Shown: in pieces, positions 9,220 through 20,625 of the stretch
Position numbering within the stretch: position 1 is the first letter of the stretch
How the letters are laid out: each line of letters begins with the position of its first letter
Assembly (NCBI GenBank): GCA_013115135.1
Contig: JABANP010000473.1
Coordinates: 1 to 41,105 of the forward strand
Origin: Perkinsus olseni
Lineage: Eukaryota > Perkinsozoa > Perkinsida > Perkinsidae
Direction of reading: 5' to 3'
Length of the DNA: 41,105 nucleotides
The notes under the pieces: generated by a model
The model's input: only the letters and a program-made list of their open reading frames with translations
What the model was told of the DNA's origin: nothing
The model's database searches: none
Program-made: the position numbers and the translations under genes

Positions 9220-10700
9220 TTGATCGAAGCTGCCGGTGTGAGGCACTTTCGAGCAACGGGAAAAAGCTTGGGGCTGGAGATATCCGAGACTAGGACTGCG
9301 GGTCCCATACGCTACTTCGAGTCAGCGCCACTCACTAGTGATGAGTCGCTACAGCGTTCTGGAACCAGTCTGGAACCGAGCCCACTGTTGTGGAGTCGAC
9401 GGGATTTCTTATATGTGAGGGTACCTTGGCAGAGTGTCTCCATGACGGAGACTCCGTCGTAGACTCTCCGATCCTCTGAGATGAGTATCACTTCCGAGGA
9501 GCCGTCTTTTAGTGATGAACTCTTTCTTGAAAGACTGATCACCTGTTTATGGGCGATGGGCACGCGTAGACCACCTGCTGATGTGATCGCTTGAAACTCC
9601 CAAGTTGAGAGCAGCGAAAGTTCGGTACAAGAACATCCGGTTGAGGTAAGCTGAATGCTTGGCGAGGAATCTGTGGGCGTGTGATAAAGTTCGACGAGGT
9701 TCCAGATCCGTCATTGGGCGACCTTAAAACTATTCTCGATATTAGCCAACCCCACGTCCAAGCTGAGGCAATGGAGAGTCTCCATTGGAGACTATACTCA
9801 CAGCTCATAGGAGGGCTTCCAAATAACACGGCGGCTCGTGCTCGAGGAATAGCTAAGTCTGAAGACCTACAGGGTGCCGACTCAAAAAGGGCCTACCCCT
9901 CATTAACTAACCCACCCTCATTAATTAGCCTACCCCTCATTAATTAGCCTACCCCTCATTAATTAGCCTACCCCTCATTAATAAGCCTACCCCTCATCAA
10001 TAAGCCTACCCCTCATTAATAAGCCTACCCCTCATTAATAAGCCTACCCCTCATTAATAAGCCTACCCCTCATTAATAAGCCTACCTCTCGTACGTACCT
10101 CAGAGCGTCGACATGACCTCTGTGATCCTGCCAACAGACTTGGTTCGATATCTGGTTCGAAACTATTCTATTCTTATTCGTGGTGAAACTTACGAATAGG
10201 ACGCGGCTCAGAACGGGGTTATGTAGAGTTCGACGAGAGGTTTCGTCGCCAATTTGGCGTACAACTCTCAACTCGTCCGCTCCGAAAGCTCATGAAGGGT
10301 GAGCCCTTTTTAAGTCGGCACACTGTACAAGTGATCTCCCCGGGTTGGTGAAGAGCCTGAGAGTCTCAAGGTTGGAACCTACCATGCCCGAAGGCCTTGG
10401 CGCTGCAGAGGTTCCTTGACCCGCCGGAAAGGGCAACGAGGCTCGTGAAGGAGCTGGTCGCGCGAAGGAACAAGAGAAAGGCTCGGACAGGTCCGAATGT
10501 CAACCTATCACCAAGCACGAGGGTCTGTTCAACAGACTCTGTTGTCAGTGTCACGAACCTGGTCGTTTGAAATCCCCATGTCCGCATTTGAACCACGCGT
10601 CCGTGACTGAGTCAGTGGCACAGACCGTCCCAACCAGTTGTACGGAGTATAAGCAGTCTCCCATATCGATCAGCTGCTGTGGCTCAATCTGTCCACCGAA
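9220..10700 (+). pseudogene. Decayed retroelement gag with zinc-knuckle remnant
   Basis: Plus-strand coding pieces lie in shifted frames. A protein-like stretch at about 9681-9890 includes KFDEVPDPSLGDLKTILD and is interrupted by the minisatellite at 9892. A basic stretch (ELVARRNKRKAR) lies near 10450-10490. A retroviral-type zinc knuckle lies at 10540-10581, reading CCQCHEPGRLKSPC. Against the CX2CX4HX4C pattern the spacing is right but the His is replaced by Arg. No protease, reverse transcriptase or integrase is recognisable and no LTR pair was found. It is probably the dead 5' part of an LTR retrotransposon. Confidence 0.5.
9892..10089. repeat. 19-bp minisatellite, about 10 copies
   Basis: The unit is CCTACCCCTCATTAATAAG. 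The first few units carry TTAATTAG instead of TTAATAAG, one unit is 18 bp, and one has ATCAATAAG. The array lies inside the decayed gag region and closes its reading frame. It is a simple tandem array, not a CRISPR: there are no spacers. Confidence 0.95.
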
Positions 10701-10875
10701 GTCTTGACCGTTTTGCACTTCCGTGGCGAGACGTCAGTGTGCGCGGAACCTCCATTCGCACACGATGTGAAGGGGGTTCCTAAGCGATGTAAGATCGCTG
10801 TTCCATTGCAGGTTTTGACTAAGATTGTTTCTGTGGAGTCGAAAGATTGCACCGTTGACAGGACGGCCTCGATAA

Positions 10876-10916
10876 TACTTGCGGTGCGTTCACGACTCGT
10901 GAACGCACCGCAAGTA
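10876..10916. repeat. 41-nt perfect palindrome at a repeat boundary
   Basis: Arms of 20 bp (left arm beginning TACTTGCGGTGCG) with a single C at 10896 as the centre. The right arm, TCGTGAACGCACCGCAAG, is the left end of the R2 repeat also seen at 1982. The left arm is an inverted copy of that end and is absent at the other repeat copy. Confidence 0.95.
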
Positions 10917-11035
10917 CTGTCTCCACCAACTGATTCCTCATTGCGGTCATGATAGACGTCGTCAGGAATAGTAGACACCGGTAGGTGAGGAAGCAGTGAC
11001 CGATGACTACTATGGGTTGTCTGGACGGCCTAGAG
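10897..11035. repeat. Dispersed repeat R2, copy 2
   Basis: Matches 1982-2130 with many substitutions. The homology starts exactly at the centre of the palindrome at 10876-10916. Unlike copy 1, it is not next to a secreted-protein gene. Confidence 0.75.
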
Positions 11036-11079
11036 TAATCCACTACGATTTGTAGGAGTGTAAGTCATTATACTATGAT

Positions 11080-11290
11080 ATGGCCTGGGACTGCCAGCCA
11101 TCTTAAGTGATATAAGTTAAGTCACCGTGACTTAACTTGACTTAGTCACATCATTGTATTAGTTTGTTGACCGCCTCGATAGGTCAGGGGCTTCGCATTT
11201 CTCATCAGTCGATAACTTGCCCCCGACTTCGACTTGTAGCGTCGTCAATTATAGGGGGGAACATCGACTGGCGAGGCCTGGTCCGGGGCT
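11080..11290. mobile_element. Structured element, copy B
   Basis: Resembles 4227-4400: CAGCCATC, CTCGATAGGTCAGG, paired arms (CAGTCGAT with ATCGACTG) and the end GGCGAGGCCTGGTCCGGGG. Relative to copy A it carries about 40 extra bases built around a perfect palindrome (11114-11138, 12-bp arms, centre C). The paired arms are kept despite loop divergence: a C-G pair in copy A appears as T-G here. Confidence 0.6.
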
Positions 11291-12750
11291 GTTTCGAAAA
11301 TTAGTGCAGTTTCTAATTGAAACTTTCTATTGGATATTGCACTGATCTCTGAAGCTTGGGATATCTGAGAGGCCCTTAGTGTGAGCTCGGGTGATCTTGA
11401 GACCCATCTGACGCTTAAGAATTCGAAGTTTAACGGCGTTGGAACAAAGCCGAAAACGGCTTAGTCGGACTAGCACTCATGTACCTTGTTTCGAGAGGGA
11501 CGAGCTCAGGCAAGGTTATTGAGCAAAGAAAGTAGCGCTCAGGCAGAAGGTAGGGCAGACTTAGGATACTCAGTATCCGATACTAAGGGCAAACTAAGAG
11601 GAATCGTCTCATTTTTCCTTCCGCAGAGAAGAAACTTCACTTCCCGGAGAAATTCCGAGCCATTCTCTCCACTCTAAGACCACGTCTGTGAGGGAGTGCC
11701 CATTGACTGGCTAACTCGACACCAATTCAAGGAGGACCTTGCTTCGTTATTGCTCACAGTCGTGCAGATGCTGCTGTCCCGTCGTTGTGAACTACCTGAA
11801 GAAAGTTCTCCTTATCTTGACAAGCCCCCCGATAGTCATGAAAGAGCATCTTGGTGATACCCTGCAGTTATGCTGATACAGACTATCAGAAGCGACTACT
11901 GTACTCGCACTCTTACATTTCCTCAATTACCAATGACGCCTACGCTTTATGCGTTATTGACCTAGTCTAGCTAGCGCTACGACTAAGGTAGCAAGAAACT
12001 GCCACTGCCACGATCTAGTAACTAGATCGTGGCATCGATAGTGCTATTCCTATAGCATTCTGTTTGCAATTCTCAACTGTTGTAAATTACAAACAGAATG
12101 CTATAGAAATGTATATAAAGTCATATTGTATTTCATTTTCTGCAAGTCGAACAGTAAGAAGCAACGAGATCACCAAGAGTCACCTCAGAGCTGCCGCTTA
12201 CTCCGACTTCAACTTCGTGCGGGAGCCTGATGAAGACGACATTCCCGACAATGCGTCCCGCACCACTTACTCCGAGGGTGACGCTACTTCAGCTGGAAGG
12301 AAATCGTTTGTTATGGGTGATGGTGAATCGTTTCCCCTCTCTCTCTGAGGGAGCAGCGATGGTCGTTTTTCCCTGCTTGCTGCTACGCTGTGACCTGGCC
12401 GTCGAGCAGCAGCCGCATGCCAGATTGACGCTGTTGAGCTTGCAACTGCGCCACCACTATTCTCGACGGCCTGAAGGCTTCAGGCTAAAGCGGACCATGG
12501 AACTGGCGATGGTAGCCCGATCGACGGTAACCGGTAGCGTTGAGAGGTAGACCTAGTGATCGAGGCGAACGTCTTTAATGATCCACCAACGAAGGTGAAT
12601 GGGCGGGAGGGGTCGTCGTGCGTGACTACTGATCGATACGTCATCAAGTTTTCCATTATAAACCACTCACACCAAGAGATACTCGAAATCCTCTCTGTGA
12701 GCAAGAACAATTAAATTTTCGAAACTAATCTATCATGCACGAACGCAATG
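11291..12750. other. Unassigned stretch with strong inverted repeats
   Basis: No intact gene is seen. Inverted repeats: 11564-11578 (7-bp arms, centre C), 12006-12034 (14-bp arms, centre A) and about 12048-12106 (17-bp arms CTATAGCATTCTGTTTG and its complement, 23-nt loop). A plus-strand frame at 12120-12348 reads like coding (FNFVREPDEDDIPDN) but has no ATG start and no recognisable relative; it is probably a remnant. Confidence 0.4.
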
Positions 12751-13165
12751 TAGTACTAACTCTTGAGCTTGAGACCTGGCCTATCACATACCTGTTGATT
12801 GTGAATTACTGGACTGGTCAACCCCGACAGTTCCTCGAAGTCGTCTCGCCGCAGCCGCCCCTCTCGAACCTCTTCCGCTACTGACTGTGACAACTGATGG
12901 AGCGTGATTCGTGCAGGCTCGGCCGTTGAATGAACCAACCCGTTCGATAAAGTGCTCGGCTTGGTTCTTAGTGAAGTCCCCGGGACTATGGTCTTGCCGG
13001 CCCTCTCGCTCAGCGATGCGATACTCTACTTCGCTGAGCCGCTCTGCAGGAGAGATGTACTCGCCGATTCAAGGCACTGTGCTACCATCATGCTCATTGA
13101 GGATAGAACGGATATTTCCGACTTCTCCTGAAAGGCAACGATTCAGGAGTCGGTGGGTTCATGAC

Positions 13166-13230
13166 GGATGTATTGATTCGTATTGCTACAGCATTAACTC
13201 AACTAATGCTGTGCCACTACGAATCAATAC
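13166..13230. repeat. Nested inverted repeat inside the broken gene
   Basis: Outer arms TGTATTGATTCGTA and its complement enclose an inner pair, ACAGCATTA and TAATGCTGT. Weaker pairing extends outward to GGTTC and GAACC. It resembles a small foldback element inserted in the decayed coiled-coil gene. Confidence 0.8.
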
Positions 13231-16200
13231 ATCGACGAACCGTCGACGACGGTCCTGAGCAGATAACTCATTCAGTTATCGTGCCGCGATAATCGTGGTG
13301 TCCCTTTCATAAGTATGTAACACTGCTTTATATCGCTCTCGTGGCGCGCGCGGGTTCTGATGTGTATCTTCTGTATGAGCTATCGATCATTGATTCGTAC
13401 GCATACACAGGGTTTTCGAAGAACAAGCTTCTTGCCCATCCTGACGAGTTCAGAGTCGGGATCTGTTTTACGAGCCACTACAACGGAGAGTCCTGATACG
13501 AAGTTTTCGTAATCCTTTTTCTGCCACCAAAACAATGCTCTCCTCGGATAACTCAGTCGCACGAGACTCTTCTTCAACCAAAATATCTTCAGTTTGAAAA
13601 AATTGTTGAAGATTTCAACAATCAGTGCAACTTGGGATTTTACGAGAACCGCGGTTGGCAATTTACCTTCAATCGCTGATATCTTCTCAGAACTCTCAGC
13701 TTCGCTCAAGAGAATTTTGATGCCAATTCTTTCATCTTCCTGGGAGACGAAAAATGTATCTTAGCTCGATCCAAGCTCTCGGTGGAATACCTCGCTGATC
13801 TTCGCCTGCACACGATGGCCGTCGGCTTCTATCACTTGAATGCGATCGACAATTGCACCTGATCTGCCATGGACCTCGGCACAGACGAGCGCTCCCACCT
13901 ACTCGCACTCACATCACCGATGCTCCAACCGGCGTTATCTACAAATGGAGGTGAAAAATAGAGATCCATTGAGTTACTTTTTATAGGGATCGAGGTAAGA
14001 TACCCCTTCCGATTGAGATCAGTCATAATCACTGTCGGAGGGGTCATCTTCCAACTCTCAGTGATTGACGCGAAATTGAATTTTTAGACTATATTCCAAA
14101 TTAATTTGGAGCACTGTAGTGCCTCCTTCGTGCCACCGAACCTAGACCCACCTTCCAACTTTGTGATCCGCTGATACAGGTCTTCTAATCCTAATGAAAT
14201 AGCCACTCGATCGAGAGGGAAGCGAGAAGAATCTTTTACGTTCGGACAAGCTGGCTTGGGATAGGTTGAGCTTTGAATAGCGGGCATCTTCGTTGCCTAA
14301 CCTCGCTACCTGCGAATAATGACTTCTGATAGACACCAGAATGACTTTCGAGAAGAATCCGTCAATTCAGTTCCCTCAACGTAGACAGGGGTTGATGAAC
14401 TAGCGCGCTGAGCTCACGAATCGATCGAAGATTCTCGCGGGTGATGCGCTAGAGATGACAGACAAACTGCCAGCCTCACGCTTCTCCTCAGTTCCTCGAT
14501 ATGCGCATAGAAATCTTCTATCATACGCTCATAGTCGATGGGCGGCACGCCTTGACCTGAACGTGTCTGGATCCGGGCAAGAGCTTCGGGCCTCAAAGTT
14601 ACCCTCAGTAAGTGGCCGCGTGTCGTATCTTTCTGTTTCTACGAATTCCCGCAGCATAGAGTATATCTGATTCCGGTTGACGAGGCTCTCGCACAGCGCT
14701 GAGCATGGCGCTCGACTGTGTGGTCGAACTTGTCGATTCTCTAGAGACTAATAGGGATTATCACCGACCCCAATATACGCCAACACTCGCAGTTCGGGTC
14801 AAATTGCGAGAATTGGCGAGTGTCCGACAAATGATTTGACGAATAGTTTTTTCCACGGCAGCCATGGCATGTCTGTGAATGTGCACACAAACTATCTGTC
14901 CCCTGAGGCTAGCAATGCTTCAAGTATTCAACTTCAAGTATCATACTTGACCGATACAGCATTGAAGAGGCCATGGTTTCTAACACTTAGGCAGGGCCCA
15001 CTTCATTGATCGTAGAGGATAGGCTCGCTATTCGGGCATCATGTTCTTCTACTCGAAACCTTATATCCTGCACAGTGACCTGAACACAGCATACCGGCTC
15101 ACGCGGGGCGGTTCTCGCCTTGCCTTGGTGTTGTCCGATGATGAATCGTGATTTGAACTCTCCGCTCGCCCTGAAACTCATCAGGAACAAGAAGAGCTCA
15201 GTGTCGTCCGCTCACCGTCGACAGCCCGGTTCGTCTCCCCGGCCGCTCGGTAGTTCAGATTCTTGTTCGGGTCTGAAATATCTTTCCTTGCCCGATGGAC
15301 AACAGTGTTGCCGCAACACCACCGATCTCACCGTCGATTTTCGACACATGCATGGCACTCTCTTCTTGGATGGACCCCTCTATCCGACCCGCATTGAGAG
15401 GTCGGAGCTGGGTAGGGTACCCATCTCGATTGATTCTCCCTCGGGGACCTCGATCGCCCACCTTTTGTTCTTCGGTCACCTTTGTCAAACGCGATGCGAA
15501 CTCATCTTTCAGGGTTTCGATTTTCTCGAGAAATTTGCCATTAACTTCCGAGAGAGCCTCACGTATCTGCAATTTTCAACCAGCTGAGCCAAAAAAAAAT
15601 CGCAACCCTGGCCTACTTTTGTCATCAACAGTTTCCACTTTTCCAGACAGCGCTGATTGCGCCGACGCGAGTGTGTCTATCCGCGAAGTCACCTACAGGA
15701 CCGCCGCAAGGGCTCGACCGAATGAAGCAACCATCACTTCTGCCATATCTTCATTGTGGTGCTCCAGCTGAGTCGCCACTCGCTTGACGGAGCTGTCGGT
15801 ATCAGACCGGCAGCGAGCGAGCTCACTCGATATCTGACAGGTCAGGTCTTTCCGATGCTCAGTCATCTGATGGATATGACCTCGTTAAGACGATTCTCGA
15901 GATTTCCAAATTGGAGACGTTGACTCGTTTCAAATTTGCCTTGCCATTCCTTAGTTGATTCCGCGATCTCCCGCTCTTTCTCACCGAGCCTAACAAAATT
16001 ATTCAGTCCGAAATCTTCTCTGTGAGACGTCGCGAGGCTATGTGATTCGATATATGTCGGGCTAGATGCCGAACAAATGTGAAACTGAGTGATGACTCTG
16101 GCATTGCGGGGGGCGCGTTTGACTTTACCAGAAACTCTGCATGTAATTTAAGAGCATATGGCAGCTTAGTTTTCACTAGCTGCCTACCTCGACGTTAAAG

Positions 16201-16640
16201 TGTCCTCAATGCTACGGGTTGCTTCCATGACGAGCCGGCTTGTCTCTTCTGTCGTATTCGTTTCACGCAGTTTCAATTTTGTATTCCTGAGAGATGAGCT
16301 CTAGACAGCTGAATATCCTCCATCAGACCTCATTTCGGAAGACACTTCCTCCGACTTTCTACGCAGATCCTGGACCTGAGGCCGAGATGAGGGAGCGTGT
16401 CAGCGTCTGACTACTGCCCACCATGGTCTGCAGGTTGGCCACGGACTCTGCATCACTTTTAATGCCGGAGATTCCAGCGAGGCTATGTGCCAGTTTACGA
16501 GTCTCCTCTCGGATAGCAGCCATTTCACTGAAGAACAGTTTGAACTCCGAGGCTGGTATGAATCAATCCTGGATCAGATGGAGCGGACTCCTTATGCTCA
16601 GTCTCAGACGTGGAAGATACCCTCCTTACCCCAACAACTC

Positions 16641-16713
16641 GTCGAGCTAGTCTAGTGGTTATGACGTCTGCCTTACACGCAGAAGGTCGCGGGTTCGATC
16701 CCCGCGCTTGACA
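16641..16713 (+). tRNA. trnV: tRNA-Val (anticodon UAC)
   Basis: A complete cloverleaf. The acceptor stem GTCGAGC pairs with GCTTGAC (one G-U pair). The D arm contains TCTAGTGGTTATGA, the anticodon stem is TCTGC/GCAGA around loop CTTACAC (anticodon TAC), and the T arm is GCGGG-TTCGATC-CCCGC. The discriminator is A. No intron; CCA is not encoded. It lies on the strand opposite the broken coiled-coil gene. Confidence 0.96.
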
Positions 16714-17107
16714 TTTCGCGCTTCGAAGGAGAGTGCTATTGTAGCCTTATTTAACTCCCCCATGGAGCATACTTTCGACACAAGGTCAGATTTTCCGCTA
16801 TTTTCTGGTCAGCCGTAGCCTGCCAAGCTTGTAGTTCTCTTGTTATATCCTCGTGTAAAGCATTTTGCACCTGATTGAAACATTCAACGTAAAACAGCCG
16901 AGTCGCCACGAGTTGTACCGATTTGATATTCTCTGTTGTGAAGGCCAGGCCATCGAGTGCCTCTTGCTGCTTCAACAGAGCGGTAGTTACATCGAACCTG
17001 TTGTGGAGTGCTGCCTAAAGATCGAGTCGATCTTCAGGGTATCGGCGTATCTTCACTTGGTCAATTTCAAGGAAGCTGGCCTTGGCGAATTCAACATGAC
17101 GGACTGT

Positions 17108-18617
17108 CATGCCTCAACCCAGCCGGTAGTAGGATAATCAATGGACCGGAATCCAGGGTCCGTAATTCCTACGATCATCCTGTTAAGCGTAATGAACTCG
17201 ATGAACTCCAGAATAGCGCTATAAGTGTACTTGGCTTCTTCCTCCATGTGTTGCCCGTCTCTGAATGCAGCATTGTTGTGATGATCCACCGTGGACAGCC
17301 ATGGCAGACTACGAGGGGGCTGAGAGAGCAGCACTCTTACTTCAACTGTGAAGTATATAATCGAGCTTGCAACGATGGCGAGAAAAAGCGAAAAAAAGGG
17401 AAAGGCGGTCCGAGGTCGCATACAAACGATAGGAATATGCTTGTTCTAAGCATAGTAGTGCCCCGCGCTCATTCTACGACTACAGCAGAGGAGACATGAG
17501 TGTGCGTTGTGATACGCAATTCTCACCGGTGGGGATGCACTCCTCAGTCCACAAATGTACTCTCTCGATCTTCCTATGCTAGACAGATGCTTGTCAGTTT
17601 CGGCCAGTATAGCGGCGACCACGGATGGATCGTATCTGACGAGTCGATTGCTTCGCTCCGCTATCATCAATCTCCGCTGCCTCCTGCTTGTGAGAGCCAC
17701 CCCTGCATTTCTAGGAGTGGACATGAGATGAGTTCGCCAAACAGTACCGCGGAAGCCCTACAATCTATCCAGGATCGACTTATTGACGGCAACGCGACGC
17801 CACGTCGGCGACGGAATGAAAGCTAGCACATGCAGGCTCAACACTGAGATCAAGGAACTGAGCCTGGGCTCTTCACCGAGTCAATAAGGAGGTTCTCTCT
17901 CCGTATCACACTGCTTGCGGATGTGTTCGCTCCGGTATCTCTCCCTCCCTGGCCGATCATTGTTTGCTCTTTCATGCAGCCTTACTTGGTCGCAGGGGAT
18001 TGCTACTATCGGGCCAACTCGCGATCGCTCAGAGTCGGCTATTGTATGTTTAAGGGCGATAGGCCCATAGGCCTGTAATGCCTGGCAACAGAACCACACG
18101 CTCACTCCTTCTCGCCCCGCGTTGAATATCAGCAACAGTCACCTCAGCTGACCTCACCATAATCTCCTATTAAAAGCGCGTTGGTGCTGTTCTCAGCCGG
18201 AAGGATCTAGCGGCCCTCAGTGCTGCTCTCAGGGTCTGGTTCTCGGGAAGGCCTTTCTGTGGAGGCTATTTACTCCGTGTCCTTCGAGACGGCGCGCACG
18301 TTGCTACTTGGAGTTTTCTCGCGCGTCGTAGAGCAGCTGTACAGCTGTACTGGCGTATCTTACGCGAAAGTTCCCTTAGGGAACTCTCAAACCGCTTGCT
18401 GTTGGCTCCAGTCCGAGCTCGTACACGACTCGTGCAACACGAGTGTGAGATCATCATCGGGTATCATCATCTTTAGTCCCGTAGCTGAAATCAAGCTGTC
18501 ACCGAGAAGGGCTCCACTGGAACCCCAAGACGCTATAAGCGCATCAGCTCTTCGAACATGCTGACGACCGCTCCGCCGCTCGACGGGCTTAGCTCAGCCG
18601 CCGCAGCTCCCTCAACG
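17108..18617. other. Unassigned stretch with dispersed-repeat pieces
   Basis: Contains relatives of sequences at 1-392 (near 17138-17210) and at 5035-5925 (near 17460-17630), and a palindrome at 18369-18385 (8-bp arms, centre T). A minus-strand frame near 17600 (DPSVVAAILAETDKHL) is protein-like but short. No gene is claimed. The 60 bases before 18618 could encode an N-terminal extension of the next gene. Confidence 0.35.
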
Positions 18618-19361
18618 ATGATCATATTTGCCCAACTCTGCCTGGTCGGCAGTCTTCAGCTACTGATGTTTGTCGAGAGTCAGGATATCGGCAAGTACGC
18701 CTATTCATCGAAGGACTTCACTCTCACCATGCGTGTTTATGACGGTGCTTATGTTGCTGTTGCCTTCGAGGTCCCTGGGAAGCTGCCATTTCTTGACGGC
18801 TCGTACCCTCTCGTGAAGCGCCCTAATCACTTCTATGACGTGGATTTCAGCGACATGTACGAGGGTGTCGGCTACTGGCATATCAATATTGGTGCACTTT
18901 TGGGAGGTGAAAGCTTCAACCCAGGTGACTTGACCTTCCTCGCCTACAGGGCCGCTGACTCTATCGCCGTTAACTTCGGAGATCAAGGGCTGACGCTGAA
19001 GAGAGTCGGTTATGACTATTTTCCCGCCACCTTCGTTTACCTCACGACGGACGAGTCCCAACTTCGCGTGACCGTTCAGACGTTCGCCAATGAGACTCTC
19101 CGCGTCATTGTCTCCTGTCAAAGATACGGTACCGCCGCCTCCGACTTGGATCTCAAAGAAGTCAGTAACCCCTCAAAGCACTATAGCGTGTTCGAGAGCG
19201 ATAAAGCAATTGTGAACTCCCTGCTCGACGATGTCGCCTCACAATGTTCAGTCGAGGGCTTCAAGAAAGGTGATCTCTCATATGTAAGCTTCGTCACTCA
19301 AGGGGCTATTGTTGTGCCTTCCAAGGGAGCCCGATTGCTGCTCAATAAAGTGACGAACTGA
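18618..19361 (+). CDS. Secreted protein, paralogue 3 (diverged)
   Basis: Intronless, 247 codons from the ATG at 18618, which opens a signal peptide (MIIFAQLCLVGSLQLLMFV) ending at ESQD. An in-frame ATG at 18558 would add 20 residues in front of the signal peptide and is less likely. It shares the family plan with paralogues 1 and 2: signal peptide followed by QDIG or QDVG, FLDG or FADG, YDVD or YEVD, ADSIAVNF, RVGY, two matching cysteines (VSCQ and SQCS), LKEVS, HYSVF, FKKGDLSYVSF and a C-terminal GARLLLNKV. It lacks the shared flanks, so this is an older duplicate. The function is unknown. Confidence 0.83.
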   Translation: MIIFAQLCLVGSLQLLMFVESQDIGKYAYSSKDFTLTMRVYDGAYVAVAFEVPGKLPFLDGSYPLVKRPNHFYDVDFSDMYEGVGYWHINIGALLGGESFNPGDLTFLAYRAADSIAVNFGDQGLTLKRVGYDYFPATFVYLTTDESQLRVTVQTFANETLRVIVSCQRYGTAASDLDLKEVSNPSKHYSVFESDKAIVNSLLDDVASQCSVEGFKKGDLSYVSFVTQGAIVVPSKGARLLLNKVTN

Positions 19362-20454
19362 CCGCCTGAGCGACCATCGTGTATTCAGTCGACAGCGGGT
19401 TCATAGCCGTATCTTCAATCATCAGTTCCCGCCAATATTGGAAGTCTCAACTCTTCTTTTTTCGTCTCATATAACCGGCATCAAGTTGCTTTGTGAAATG
19501 GATGATAAGCTTTCAGCGGATGGTTGTTGGCAGCGGCATAGATTATCACTACAAGTATTCGCTATGCTCTTTCTGTCTTAGACAGTCTTATTACAGAGTT
19601 CACTCGTGACCCAATGAGTAACTAGAACATGTACTTCGTAAGCGTTGGCGATGGAGTACCATTTTCCCGACGGGGAATTCCCGTTTGTTCTCATATTGAT
19701 GCCATTCTCGGTCCTTCGATGGCACAGTCGGTTCACACGAGAGTAAACGATGATGAACAGAATCTGATTATCAGATGTTAGGTCCTTGCGTTGAGCGAGT
19801 AGTTAAATCGATGGTAACCGCGTTACCTCGCTCACAGCGTTCACTGTGGCGAATAAACCACAACGTCTGGGCGATCCAGCAGCTTCCGCTGGGGCGGATT
19901 CCCTCCCGTGTAAATTTTTTGTTGATCGGGTCGGTCGATGATATTGTAGATGTTGAGTGTATGACACTTGCGCACTCGACATGCGGACATCGGTTGTCAA
20001 GACTGAGCCCATGATACAGATTGAGTCCATATTCAGCCATCACGACGCATCCGGAACCAATTGGACGATTCTATTCGGATTCTACGTCTTCGCCAGGCTG
20101 TATATTTCTTCTTCTTGGTACTACGCTTTTCAAGCTGTTGTATCTATATAATGACTCTTCTCCTTCGACCCCGTTCTGGGTTTGGGTTACGCCTAAGCTT
20201 TTCGCAGTGGCTGGAATGCTTTCGCTAGCGATAAATAGTTGCTTCAAGCAAAAATCTCGGCAGGCAAGCCAATTTCCGAAGATGAACCTTGGGTCCTTGG
20301 GATTGACGCTAAGCTCACTGTAGCCTGCATAAGTGAGGAGTAGTAAGTTATCTACCGAAGGGACGTTTAACATGCTTTCCTTCCACCAGATGTGTCGCGC
20401 ACTGCGTCATTGAGCTGCCTAAGATAATTTCGTTGTATCCGAATATTGTTGTGT

Positions 20455-20625
20455 TATACGCGTTTTTCTACCGCGATAACGCGTAGTACGCGTTTTACCG
20501 GGTTATGGCGTTGTCGTTTAACGCGTTATGGCGTTAAGCGCGTGCGTTGTACCGCGAAGTGATATCACTAAACAACACATCGCGTTTCACGCGTGAAACA
20601 CTTCGCGTGAAACAGTTTTACTAAA
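20455..20625. repeat. ACGCGT-rich palindromic cluster
   Basis: ACGCGT or ACGCG words recur about every 15-25 bp. There are two perfect palindromes: AACGCGTA-G-TACGCGTT (20478-20494) and GTTTCACGCGTGAAAC (20584-20599), plus GTGATATCAC. It could be a protein-binding array or simply a low-complexity foldback. ACGCGT is the MluI box of yeast cell-cycle promoters, but no link is shown here. Confidence 0.7.

Larger units (their letters stand above)
12756..17107 (-). pseudogene. Broken coiled-coil protein gene
   Basis: Minus-strand frames repeatedly give heptad-rich segments, separated by stops and frame changes. From 5' to 3' they are: 16751-16975 (around HEDITRELQAWQATADQKIA), near 16500 (AAIREETRKLAHSLAG), near 16230 (SRLVMEATRSIEDTLTSR), near 15930 (EKEREIAESTKEWQGKFET), near 15800 (SDTDSSVKRVATQLEHHN), 15255-15572 (EKIETLKDEFASRLTKVTEE), near 14540 (YERMIEDFYAHIEELRRSV), near 14200 (LEDLYQRITKLEGG), near 13690 and near 12850. 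The direction is constant, so one long coiled-coil gene is the simplest reading. Some gaps could be introns, but in-frame stops inside coil segments (near 15690 and 15880) point to decay. A palindromic insertion sits at about 13150-13240. The function is not recognised. Confidence 0.5.

Noticed and set aside
9892..10089. CRISPR-like regular repeat
   Set aside because: Units are contiguous without spacers, and the genome is eukaryotic.
11093..11106. CCAGCCATCTTAAG as a possible spliced-leader sequence
   Set aside because: It only partly resembles the dinoflagellate/perkinsozoan leader (shared GCCATCTT) and lacks the rest and a donor; it is part of the structured element.
20221..20280. LKQLFIASES on the minus strand, similar to the D2HGDH motif [10 protein letters not shown]
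   Set aside because: Only about ten residues match and the similarity does not extend on either side. Too short to call a D2HGDH pseudogene.
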